From the NCBI GenBank assembly GCA_021737615.1, contig JAIPDR010000016.1:1-34112 (forward strand): 34,112 nucleotides of DNA. Direction: 5' to 3'. The position numbers and the translations under genes are program-made. The notes below the pieces were generated by a model that was given only the letters and a program-made list of their open reading frames with translations, had not been told where the DNA came from and ran no database searches. Source of the DNA: Desulfohalobiaceae bacterium (lineage in GTDB: Bacteria; Desulfobacterota; Desulfovibrionia; Desulfovibrionales; Desulfothermaceae). Positions 25,538 through 33,268 of the stretch are shown here, piece after piece (within the stretch, counting starts at the first letter, position 1; each line of letters begins with the position of its first letter).

Positions 25538-25804
25538 TCACTTCAGTTGACTGTCTTTGCTCCCTCGCCGGTTGAAACCCGTGAAGGTCGCCCGGACCTT
25601 ATCCACCTCTTCCTGACAGCTCACGCAACAGCGAACCCCCGGAATGGCCCGGCGCCGGGCCTTTGGTATCGCGGCCCCGCATTCCTCGCAATGGGTCAGG
25701 CTCTCGCCATGCGGCAAACGGCTTCTGGCCCGCTGTACCTCGTCTTCAACCGAGGCGTTGATCTGATCCTGCACCGCCCCGTCCCGGGACCATCCTCCAG
25801 CCAT
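25538..25804 (-). CDS. TraR/DksA-family C4 zinc-finger protein
   Basis: An 88-aa protein resembling the small TraR/YbiI branch of the DksA family, which bind the RNA polymerase secondary channel. The C4 finger is complete: LTHCEECGAAIPKARRRAIP, then CVSCQEEVDKV. The N-terminal arm is short, like TraR rather than DksA. The start at 25804 is marked by AAGGAGAGACCT just upstream. The longer open frame to 26038 has no support. It is followed by rmuC after seven bases. Confidence 0.88.
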   Translation of the reverse strand: MAGGWSRDGAVQDQINASVEDEVQRARSRLPHGESLTHCEECGAAIPKARRRAIPGVRCCVSCQEEVDKVRATFTGFNRRGSKDSQLK

Positions 25805-25968
25805 AGGTCTCTCCTTTTTCATCCTTCCGGACATTCCAGGCATACTTTGTTTGAGGTGGAAAAAGAGAAATAACTGGTCCGGGTATGAATGGTCAAGATG
25901 ATAAAAAAGAGCCAGAATGAAAAGACATTCCGGACGAAGCCGCTGCAAAAGTCGAGGCCAATTGACGC

Positions 25969-26019
25969 TGCTCGAAGTGATCCTCCTGCGCAGCAACAGT
26001 GAACAGGAGGAATCGAGCA
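25969..26019. repeat. 15-bp two-part hairpin upstream of traR-like gene
   Basis: TGCTCGA (25969-25975) pairs with TCGAGCA (26013-26019), and TCCTCCTG (25981-25988) pairs with CAGGAGGA (26004-26011), leaving a small asymmetric bulge and a 15-nt loop. It lies in the divergent gap 25805-26192, which has no supported gene. It may be a regulatory or RNA structure; no T-run follows on either strand. Confidence 0.6.
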
Positions 26020-26192
26020 AAGAAGAACGGTGAACCAACGGTTGTCTATATCAGCCGCCTCAAATATCAATTTTCCAAAGCGTATTTTTGGTGAGAGACA
26101 GGGGACATGGAAAGGAGCGCATTTGCCAGACCGGTAGTGGTGATATATACTTGGATCAACGCTACAGACGACTCGCCTCTGGAGGTACGCTC

Positions 26193-26984
26193 TTGATCTC
26201 CCTTATTTCGCTGCTGGTAGTCATTTTCCTGTCCATACTCATCACCCGGGTGGCCACGATTGCCTTAACGCATACCGGACTTACCCGTGAATCGGCAAAA
26301 TTTCAGGCCCGTTCGGCCTTGTCCGGGGCCGGCTTCACAACCAGCGAATCCGAGATGGTCGTGAACCATCCTGTGCGCAGGAAAATCGTCATGTTCCTTA
26401 TTCTCATCGGAAACGCGGGAATAGTGGCCGCGATGTCCTCGCTCATCCTGACCTTCGTCAGTGAAGGAGATCAAACGAGCCTGAGCATCAAGATCGTTCT
26501 GCTGGTTTGCGGAATCGTCGCAATCTGGGGATTTGCCTCGAGTCAGTGGGTGGACAGAAGGCTTTCCCGTCTGATCGACGTCATGCTCAAGCGCTACACC
26601 AAGCTCAATATCACCGATTATGCGAGCCTGCTCCATCTGACAGGGGAATACCGCCTGGCAGAGTTGAAAATCAAAACAAACGACTGGCTTGACGGGCTGG
26701 AGCTGAAGCAGGCGAGATTACGCGATGAAGGCATCAATGTCCTGGGTGTCCGCAGGCAGGACGGAACCTACATCGGGAATCCGGTGGGAGAGACCAGCTT
26801 GCAGCGGGGGGATTCTCTGGTCCTCTACGGCAGGATCAGTGCCATTGACGAACTGGATAAGAGGAAAAGCGGTTCGCACGGCAATCGGGAGCACAGGGAG
26901 GCCGTCGAGGAACAGCAGGACGTCCTCAAAAAAGAGGTCGGCAAGGACAGCAAGACGCCCTCACCGGATGAGGCAGAGAAATAG
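26193..26984 (+). CDS. TrkA-C domain membrane protein
   Basis: A protein of 263 aa. It has three transmembrane segments (LISLISLLVVIFLSILIT; FLILIGNAGIVAAMSSLI; IKIVLLVCGIVAIWGFA) around a conserved GLTRESAKFQARSALSGAGF stretch, then a cytosolic TrkA-C (RCK-C) domain ending GNPVGETSLQRGDSLVLYGR and a charged tail. RCK-C domains bind small ligands, often cyclic dinucleotides, and the protein may be a channel or sensor. The start TTG at 26193 is chosen because a perfect GGAGG lies seven bases before it. Longer in-frame starts back to 26088 lack a ribosome site. Its 3' end overlaps the convergent membrane-protein gene by 24 bp. Confidence 0.82.
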   Translation: MISLISLLVVIFLSILITRVATIALTHTGLTRESAKFQARSALSGAGFTTSESEMVVNHPVRRKIVMFLILIGNAGIVAAMSSLILTFVSEGDQTSLSIKIVLLVCGIVAIWGFASSQWVDRRLSRLIDVMLKRYTKLNITDYASLLHLTGEYRLAELKIKTNDWLDGLELKQARLRDEGINVLGVRRQDGTYIGNPVGETSLQRGDSLVLYGRISAIDELDKRKSGSHGNREHREAVEEQQDVLKKEVGKDSKTPSPDEAEK

Positions 26985-27446
26985 ATTAGCCGGACAGCCG
27001 GTGTGGCGGCAGCGCCGGCAGAGATAGAGCCGGAAAAAGGCCAGAAACGGCAGCAGCAGGACCCAGAAAAAAATGAGCAGCACCGGTTCCTGTAACAGCC
27101 AGTACTGGGGAATCAGAACGAGCCCGGCCGCACCTGCTGCCAGGGTGAGCCTGCCTCTTCGGCTGATCGTTGGCCCCCGGTAAGAGAAGATACTTCGCAT
27201 CAGACCCGCCGGAGCCAGGAGGCAATCGTTATAATGGTAAGGATAGGGGCAGTGGGCACAGAGGTTGGGCACAATGAGCACGAGCTGGCCCAGCGTGGCC
27301 ACGGCCAAATAGATCCAGCCCCAGACGTGGCTGTGCCGGAAAACGGCCACAGCCCCCACCGCCAGGACCGCAATGAACAGCCCGCGCATGGACAGCTTTT
27401 GCCAGTTTGGAAAACCATCCACAAAGCGCTGCGCTCCGGCTGTCAT
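26961..27446 (-). CDS. Four-helix Cys-rich membrane protein of unknown function
   Basis: A 161-aa protein with four likely transmembrane helices: LFIAVLAVGAVAVF, WIYLAVATLGQLVLIV, LAAGAAGLVLIP and VLLIFFWVLLLPFL. Cys pairs lie in NLCAHCPYPYHYNDCLLAPAG after helix 2 and in YLCRRCRHTGCPANLFLC at the end, suggesting metal or heme/iron-sulfur ligation or redox disulfides. The ATG has a near-ideal AAGGAGGACGAT site. I do not recognise a named family. It is convergent with the TrkA-C gene and shares 24 bp with it. Confidence 0.72.
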   Translation of the reverse strand: MTAGAQRFVDGFPNWQKLSMRGLFIAVLAVGAVAVFRHSHVWGWIYLAVATLGQLVLIVPNLCAHCPYPYHYNDCLLAPAGLMRSIFSYRGPTISRRGRLTLAAGAAGLVLIPQYWLLQEPVLLIFFWVLLLPFLAFFRLYLCRRCRHTGCPANLFLCLIR

Positions 27447-27837
27447 ATCGTCCTCCTTGTCGATTTCCAGCGGAAGTGTATCCGGAAGGTCAGCTCATCA
27501 GGCATAAAAAAGCCACCGTGGTGCGCATCCATTTTCATGAAGAGGCGTGGTGGGTGTTGTCGCAACAAACAGTAAAACACCACATCCTTGCCCGTCAATG
27601 GCTTTTAAGATGACAATTCCAAGAAGTCCAGCGGACCTGATTTTTGAGTATTTATGCTGAAATTTATACCCCATTCTTTCACCGCCGGCAGATCCAGGGC
27701 ACGATCGGGAAATACCCGGCAAGAACGAGAATACAGAAGGCTTGATATTATTATCGGGATGAAGAAGTCAGATTCGATCCTGAAGCTCAGGCCCGTAAGC
27801 AATGCAAACCACCATGGTCCAAAAAGCACTTGACAAA
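27447..27837. other. Gene-free gap upstream of the TetR gene
   Basis: About 390 bp with no supported gene. Open frames on both strands are short and lack ribosome sites. The right edge holds TTGACA at 27830-27835, a candidate -35 box for the tetR promoter that directly abuts the operator. Confidence 0.5.
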
Positions 27838-27855
27838 TGTCACCGGAAGGTGACA
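27838..27855. promoter_or_regulatory. Candidate TetR operator 1 (18-bp palindrome)
   Basis: TGTCACCGGAAGGTGACA, with both halves exact complements (TGTCACC/GGTGACA) around GGAA-type centre bases. It sits between a TTGACA box and the tetR start codon at 27907. The same motif recurs at 28523-28540, differing at 2 of 18 bases. Confidence 0.8.
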
Positions 27856-27906
27856 CAAAGATGAACGGCCAGCCATTTTCCCCATACCAAACCAAGGAAG
27901 CTGACG

Positions 27907-28506
27907 ATGCGCAACGCTGAGGCTACACGCAAACTCCTGATCCAGGCCGTGGGCTCGCTCCTTGCCAGGAAAGGATTCACCGCCATCGGGGTCAACGCCC
28001 TGGCCCGGGAGGCGAAGGTGGACAAGGTCCTGATCTACCGCTACTTCGACGGCCTTCCCGGCCTTATCCAGGCCTTTGGCCGGGAAGGCGGATTCTGGCC
28101 CTCGGACGAGGAACTCATGGGGGGCCGAATCGAGGATTTTCTTGAAAAGCCCGTCAGGGAACGCTTGCAGCGCCTGGCCCTCAATTTCCTGCAGTCGCTT
28201 CGCAGACGGCCTCTGACCCTGGAAATCATGGCCTGGGAGATGGTGGAAAAAAACGAATTGACCGAAGAGCTGGAACGAATCCGCGAACAGTCCATACTCG
28301 CCGTCTTCAGCCGGGGCTTTCCGGAAAAGGCCGCCCTGCCCGATATAGAGGCCATGGCCGCGATTGTGGGTGCCGCTATCAGTTACCTGGTCCTGCGTGC
28401 CAGGAATACCAAGTGGTATACCGGGTTGAACCTTCAGGACGAATCCGGATGGCATCGCCTGGAGCTGGCTTTTTGTGAGCTGATTGACGGACTTGTCGGC
28501 AACTGA
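27907..28506 (+). CDS. TetR/AcrR-family transcriptional regulator
   Basis: A 199-aa dimeric repressor. The N-terminal DNA-binding domain is clear: LIQAVGSLLARKGFTAIGVN, then ALAREAKVDKVLIYRYFDG, the helix-turn-helix ending in the usual Y-YF. The C-terminal ligand and dimer domain (about 60-199) is helical, with LTLEIMAWEMVEKNELTEEL. The ATG has AGGAAG upstream. Palindromes of the same sequence precede this gene and the following nitroreductase, so it likely represses itself and that gene; an aromatic or quinone-like inducer would be typical. Confidence 0.9.
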   Translation: MRNAEATRKLLIQAVGSLLARKGFTAIGVNALAREAKVDKVLIYRYFDGLPGLIQAFGREGGFWPSDEELMGGRIEDFLEKPVRERLQRLALNFLQSLRRRPLTLEIMAWEMVEKNELTEELERIREQSILAVFSRGFPEKAALPDIEAMAAIVGAAISYLVLRARNTKWYTGLNLQDESGWHRLELAFCELIDGLVGN

Positions 28507-28522
28507 TTTTTTTTCTATTATA

Positions 28523-28540
28523 TGTCACCGTAAAGTGACA
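28523..28540. promoter_or_regulatory. Candidate TetR operator 2 (18-bp palindrome)
   Basis: TGTCACCGTAAAGTGACA lies 14 bp before the start codon of the nitroreductase gene and directly ahead of its AAAGGAG ribosome site. Sixteen of 18 positions agree with operator 1 at 27838. A bound repressor here would block the nitroreductase promoter or initiation. Confidence 0.8.
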
Positions 28541-28554
28541 AAGGAGCTGTTCAC

Positions 28555-29667
28555 ATGAACCGGAGACGTTTTCTGCAAAACACCTGTCTGGGCGGTCTCA
28601 TGACCTTTTCCGGCCCGGGGTTTCCGGCCTCCTGCCGCCAGTCCCCGCAGCACACTCTGCGCTCGGACCCCCCAGCTTCTACTGCACTCTCCCCGGCAGT
28701 GGATGCCACTGGGGCCACAATACTCTGGTATGCCGCCCTGGCCCCGAGCACCCACAACACCCAGCCCTGGCAAGTCCGCGTCCTCGGCCCCCGGGAGTGG
28801 ATCATCGAGGCGGATCACGAACGCGCGCTTCCGGCCGTGGATCCGGACAACAGAGAACTGCTGCTCTCCCTTGGAGCCTTTGCGGAAAACCTGGCCCTGG
28901 CCGCGGGCAGCCACGGCCTCCAGGCCGCTTTCCAGGTCCTGACCGCGGACCCCTCGGCAACAGATGTCCTGAAAGTGGTCCTCAGGCCCGGAGGCAGGCC
29001 CGACGTTTTGCCGGAGAGACTGGAGCGGCGTATGACCATCCGTAACGGCCTGAAGAACACGCCTCTCCAAGACGAGCATATCCGGATCCTGCAGGACATT
29101 CAGCCGGATCGTTTCCATTTCTTTCCGAGCACATCAAAGCACGGCGCCTGCCTGGCCCGGGGCACGCTGGCACAGTTCCAGGTGCAATCCTACCGGGACC
29201 AGGCCCAGCAGGAGCTCGTTAACTGGCTCCGGCTGGATCCTGAGGCGGAGGAGACACACCGGGACGGACTGACCCTGAAAGCCATGGGCATCACCGGCCT
29301 CAAGGCCTGGTTCCTCTCCCACTTTGTCAAGCCGGAGGATTTCCTCAAGGAGAGCTTTCGGAAGAAAGGGGTAGAGGCCACCGAACAACAGGTCCGGGAA
29401 GCCGGCGGCTGGATCGTTTTGACGAGCCCCGGGCGCAGTGTCGCCGAGCTCATCGATACCGGTCGAACTTTTCAGCGCCTGGCGCTCGCAGCGCACCAGC
29501 TCGGCATCGGCCTGCATCCCATGAGCCAGCATGTGTACCGCTGCTTCCTGAAGCCACGACAACCCGATGCATGTCAAGACCTTTTTCAAAAAGCTGCCCC
29601 TGAATTTCTTGTGCACAGGCGACGTATCCGGTGGCGCCGACCGCATCGGAGCCGCCGCCGGGGATGA
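28555..29667 (+). pseudogene. Acg-type nitroreductase-fold protein with Tat signal, 3' end replaced
   Basis: The frame is 370 aa. The N-terminus has a twin-arginine-like signal (NRRRFLQNTCLGGLM) for export. The flavin-binding fold follows: APSTHNTQPWQVRVLGP, AVDPDNRELLLSLGAFAENL, and near the end GRTFQRLALAAHQLGIGLHP, then MSQ at residue 323. After that the frame runs about 45 codons through sequence that is the antisense of the desulfhydrase fragment, and is rich in Arg and Trp (RRRIRWRRPHRSRRRG). The real final strands of the family are missing. A protein with a foreign tail may still be made. Its start has AAAGGAG and an operator, so control appears intact. Confidence 0.78.
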
Positions 29668-30124
29668 TGTATCCCTTGCGATTCTCTTTCTCCAGATCTT
29701 CTGCAACTTTTCCCATAGCAGCCATCATATCCGATCCCCCGGGCACGACTTCGATTTTCTCGACACCCAACAGTCTGAAGAGGAAATTGTTGCCGCTGGC
29801 TTCGGGATTATAGCTGTTTGGCACACGCTCTTCGAGAACCAACCGGCATCGAAGCCCTTCTTTGACCGCCGCGGCTAAAGTCAAGCGGCAATGATTGGAT
29901 TGGACTGCTCCACAAGTAATGAGGGTGTCCGCCCCTTTGGCTAAGGCATCGGCCACGAGAAATTCCAGCTTGCGGGTCTTATTCCCCCCACCGGTCAGGC
30001 CAAGCAGATCGTCTCTCTTTATATAGACCTCTGGCCCGGCCAGGGCTTTGGTAAAATTGGGGAGAAATTCTATGGGTGTTTCAGCCTCGGTATATCGACG
30101 CCGGGGATACTTGGCGAGATTCAT
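29525..30124 (-). pseudogene. dcyD: D-cysteine desulfhydrase / ACC deaminase family, C-terminal half missing
   Basis: The first 200 residues match PLP-dependent D-cysteine desulfhydrase: EVYIKRDDLLGLTGGGNKTR with PLP Lys49, ADTLITCGAVQSNHCRLT, the substrate-side YIIPGGGSDAVGATGYV, and VVVASGSSGTHAG. Family members run about 330 aa; after GTHAG (about 29525) the frame continues to 29450 through the antisense of the nitroreductase gene. The phosphate-loop and C-terminal domain are gone, so the product should be inactive. It starts 9 nt behind ridA with an AGGAGG site. It would release pyruvate, ammonia and sulfide from D-cysteine in the intact form. Confidence 0.85.
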
Positions 30125-30133
30125 ACGGTCCTC

Positions 30134-30532
30134 CTAATAAGATATACTGATTATAGCCTCTATTTCGATCTCCGCGTCCCTGGGCAAGGCAGCCACCTGA
30201 ATTGCCAGCCGTGCAGGCGGATTTTGCGGGAAATGCTGGGCGTATGCTTCGTTGACTGTATTGAAATCGGCAATGTCTTTGAGGTAAATATTGAGCTTGA
30301 CGGCTCGATCAAGATCAGACCCAGCTGCTTGCGCTATGGAACGGATGTTTTTCAAACACTGATGCGTCTGTTTTCCAATGTCTCCTTGCACAAAATCTCC
30401 TGTCAACGGATCAAGAGGCAATTGCCCTGAAACAAAGAGTAATTTTTCTGCGGCTACAGCCTGGGAATAGGGGCCGATGGCCTGTGGCGCCTGAGGGGTA
30501 TTGACGATTCTTAGAGGATCCTTTCCGTCCAT
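30134..30532 (-). CDS. ridA: RidA-family reactive imine/enamine deaminase
   Basis: A 132-aa trimeric protein that hydrolyses 2-aminoacrylate and related imines released by PLP enzymes. The motifs APQAIGPYSQAVAAEKLLF, LFVSGQLPLDPLTG and NPPARLAIQVAALPRDAEIE are full-length and typical, including the Arg in PARLA that contacts the carboxylate. The start has AAGGAGG. It lies between the YheO-type regulator and dcyD in one tight operon, which fits removal of the aminoacrylate made by that desulfhydrase. Confidence 0.95.
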   Translation of the reverse strand: MDGKDPLRIVNTPQAPQAIGPYSQAVAAEKLLFVSGQLPLDPLTGDFVQGDIGKQTHQCLKNIRSIAQAAGSDLDRAVKLNIYLKDIADFNTVNEAYAQHFPQNPPARLAIQVAALPRDAEIEIEAIISISY

Positions 30533-30568
30533 GGTCTTTGCCTCCTTGGATTATGAGTCGCCAGATAC

Positions 30569-31237
30569 TTAAAGGCAATTTAAATTCTGCATCGTTCGAC
30601 TCTTTTTCAAATAATTATAAACAGTATACCTGCTAACACCCATGAGTATGGCAATCTGCTCAATACTGCCCTTAATATTAAAAACGCCATTACACTCTAA
30701 TTCTTTTACCAAATCTATTTTTTCATCCATTGACATGGAAGTGCATTCCTTTCCAATCTTAGATATGGCCTGATAAAAAATTTCTTCAATGGTCTCATTG
30801 ATGGAAGTGCTGAATGTTTCAATCCTATTTCCTGTATTATTGTCAAATGAATCTGTAGTTGTGGTAAACATTTCCAGTGCATGCACAGCATTAAGATAAT
30901 CAGTCATGTCAAAGTTGATGCAAAATGCTGCAACAACATCGCCATTTTTATTACGAATAAAGGACGTCGTCGATTTGAGTGTACGTCCATCTTTTGTTTT
31001 GGTTTTATAGTTATATCTATCTTTTATATCTTTACCTTCCTGATGAAGAGCTTTGACCACTAAATCCGTAACCGGGCCCCCTGTTTTGCGTCGAGTAACT
31101 TCGCCGGCCATATGTTTGATGGATTTTTGAGGGGTTGAGAGATCATGAACAACCACCTCGAAAGATCTCGGAAAGGTATTGGTGATGGCATCGGCGATTT
31201 GCTTGAGGGTATTAAAAATTTGCTCAATCTCAGTCAT
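30569..31237 (-). CDS. YheO/DauR-type PAS regulator
   Basis: A 222-aa DNA-binding regulator. An N-terminal YheO-like PAS domain (FPRSFEVVVHDLSTPQKSIK, then SFIRNKNGDVVAAFCINFDM) senses a ligand. A C-terminal HTH_22 domain (SIEQIAILMGVSRYTVYNYL) binds DNA. Relatives regulate D-amino acid catabolism (DauR, D-arginine). It is the first gene of the ridA-dcyD operon. Base composition is markedly AT-rich compared with the genes to its left, a sign of transfer. Confidence 0.88.
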   Translation of the reverse strand: MTEIEQIFNTLKQIADAITNTFPRSFEVVVHDLSTPQKSIKHMAGEVTRRKTGGPVTDLVVKALHQEGKDIKDRYNYKTKTKDGRTLKSTTSFIRNKNGDVVAAFCINFDMTDYLNAVHALEMFTTTTDSFDNNTGNRIETFSTSINETIEEIFYQAISKIGKECTSMSMDEKIDLVKELECNGVFNIKGSIEQIAILMGVSRYTVYNYLKKSRTMQNLNCL

Positions 31238-31687
31238 GACTTATGATTCTTCTTCAAGTACTATTTTATATCAAAAATCTCAATATAACAAACACATACC
31301 TCTTACAGCACTTAAACGGCAATGGCCTCTTTAAGCATTAGTCAACTACAAAATGAACTTCCTGTCAACAAAATTTGTTGAAAACTTAAAAAAAATTTTA
31401 TTTTAAAAAATTATAGTAGCTTAAGAGATGATACCGGCTGGACAGCCCCCAGCTTATGGCATCCGATTCCAGGTTTACGGGAAGCGTGAGCCCGGAAACC
31501 GGAAGCAGGCTATCGCATTGGATTACAACTTCCCAAGGCCAGAACTTTCTTTTACATTCGAATGAGAGGAAAAAAAAAGGAGAAAACAAGTACACCTGGA
31601 TGCTGATCAGTGCGCCGGAATGGATGACAGCTTCCGCTTGATCATCGCTTCTCTATGCAATCGATACCTGCCTGAGCTTCGTTTCCT
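31238..31687. other. AT-rich gap with no supported gene
   Basis: 31240-31430 is strongly AT-rich (runs of A and T around 31388-31412) and likely carries the promoter of the YheO-type operon. 31440-31687 returns to higher G+C. Open frames are short and unsupported. Confidence 0.5.
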
Positions 31688-31879
31688 TTATCCCGGCTCA
31701 GTTTCAGAGAAGCTGTTTTGGGCGATCAGGACCCGGCCAGAAAGGAGCAGCTGATAGGTTCCAAAGCTGACGGCGATACCGTAGGCAAAGCTCCAGAGGG
31801 TGCCGATCATGATGTATTCGGCCTGCATCCGCTGGGTGGTCTCTTTGGCTTCAAGTTTAACACCCACCAGCGAAAGCAA
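31688..31879 (-). pseudogene. 3' remnant of a DUF3307 membrane protein
   Basis: A 63-codon frame directly follows a TGA and has only a TTG and no ribosome site. It encodes VKLEAKETTQRMQAEYIMIG, then TLWSFAYGIAVSFGTYQLLL. The pattern AEYIMIGTL followed by a helix is the C-terminal end of the longer DUF3307 membrane proteins. These are often encoded next to SatD-like proteins, and such a gene lies 1.4 kb upstream on the same strand. The N-terminal three quarters is absent, apparently displaced by the cNMP-TIR gene. Confidence 0.6.
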
Positions 31880-31940
31880 TCAATAGAATTCAACATCTTC
31901 CGCACCCTAACTCATGATCCATACCTTGAAATATTTTAAT

Positions 31941-32861
31941 CTAAAAAACTATCTTTTTGACCTTCTTGTCAGAAATGATTCTTCGGATTTTCTCACAAAC
32001 AGGCCCCAATGCAGCATCAATATCTTCATTTTTCCCAATCAGATATGTTAAAGGCGTTAACCCAAACAGATCTGTTGGTATTTTGATATCAATCCCTCTT
32101 GGATGAACCAAAAAAGATCGCTCTCTGGTTAACGCTCCCATACACATGCCTAATTCAAATATCACATTGTCTCTCGGTGCAAGCTCACTTGTCTCACGAC
32201 TGACAACCTTGTCCTCTGGAGCAAGGACCAATAATCCAAAGTCTGCGCCACGAATCTCATTCTCAAGAGATTCGATTGGATAACTCGAAGCTCCAAATAC
32301 AGCATCAGTCCATACCTTAGTTGTAACATTATCATGCTCAAGACCAAGTTGAACAGCCCGTGCAATCTTCAATGACTCAGCTGATGAACCGATGAAGAGA
32401 TGTGGGCTGGTGTTCGGTGCCATGACAAGCCTATTGCTTTGCCGCAAACGTTCAGCAAGTTCAAGTGCAATGCGTCTCCAAAGAACTGGGGCATCTTGTG
32501 AGAGTTCAGTAAATGAAGGCTCGGTTATTACGCATGCAACAACCTGTTTCTTTGCTACAACCTCTGCACATCGGACAGCAACAGGATCAATTAATGCCAT
32601 TTCTCAAACGTGCCAGCCTGAACCTCGAGTAGCGACAACTCGATGATTCACAATAATATCAACGGCTCCAGTAATTATAAGAAAAAGATCACTGTCAGTT
32701 CCACCTTCATGGATAAGTGATTCGCCTCTGTCATACAGTAGTATCTTTCCAATATCAGCTATTTTTAAGGCTAATTTTTTGTCACCGCAAACTATTTGCT
32801 GTCTACAAAGCGCATCTATAAGTCTTCGCCTTCCATCACTACCCTGAAAACGTTTAATCAT
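31941..32861 (-). pseudogene. cNMP-binding/TIR effector (Pycsar PycTIR-like) interrupted by one in-frame TGA
   Basis: Read through one stop (TGA, 32604-32606), 306 codons give a cyclic-nucleotide-binding domain (about 20-130) and a TIR domain (about 155-290). The first part has LLYDRGESLIHEGGTDSDLF and LIITGAVDIIVNHRVVATRG; the sequence SGWHV-stop-EMALIDPVAVR fits the phosphate-binding cassette with Gly of the GEM motif changed to a stop (GGA to TGA). The TIR part has LFIGSSAESLKIARAV, GADFGLLVLAPEDKV and DNVIFELGMCMGAL with a likely catalytic Glu, of the CAP12/PCTIR class (PF10137). Such effectors degrade NAD+ after sensing cCMP or cUMP. The first part starts at 32861 with AAGGAAG. An ATG at 32600, three bases past the stop, could allow reinitiation. 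The gene is AT-rich. Confidence 0.82.
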
Positions 32862-33044
32862 CTTGTCTTCCTTGGGTTACAGCTGATTTAAAATCTCTAC
32901 AAAAACATTATGTACAGACCTCGTATAGCCTTCCCAATAATTGCAAGTAAACAATTGAAATTATTTGATTTCAAAGTTGGACATCCAAGTTTCGGGTGTC
33001 AGCGCCGCCGCTGGCCAGACAGACCGCCCAGTTTGATCGAGCCA

Positions 33045-33143
33045 GAAACTTCAATATCTTATGTGAAGCTTCATATGAGCGCCAACTCTAGCCAAGGCCA
33101 GTCTGATCGAGTCTGAAACTTCAACACCTTACATGAAGTTTCA
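33045..33143. repeat. Two tandem repeat family B hairpins
   Basis: Copy 1: GAAACTTCA (33045-33053) and TGAAGCTTCA (33063-33072). Copy 2: TGAAACTTCA (33114-33123), a 10-nt loop ACACCTTACA, and TGAAGTTTCA (33134-33143). Each is preceded by CCAGTYTGATCGAG about 5 bp upstream. The 6595-6680 copy is the same unit inverted. A heptamer array, TGAAACC x3, follows at 33170-33190. No gene is seen in 32862-33268. Confidence 0.8.
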
Positions 33144-33268
33144 CACAAGGAAAGGCAAAATCCGCCAACTGAAACCCGAAACCTGAAACCTCGATGAAAG
33201 ATGAGTAAAATAATGTCCGAAATTATCTCTAAATTTTAGGATTGGCAAGGTGCTCTGATGTATGCATT

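Noticed and set aside
28505-28520. T-rich tract after the TetR stop as a terminator
   Set aside because: There is no stable GC stem ahead of the T-run.
32598-32606. TGA read as selenocysteine or a recoded sense codon
   Set aside because: No SECIS-like hairpin is evident right behind the TGA, and the position is a glycine in the family, so a nonsense mutation or sequencing error is simpler.
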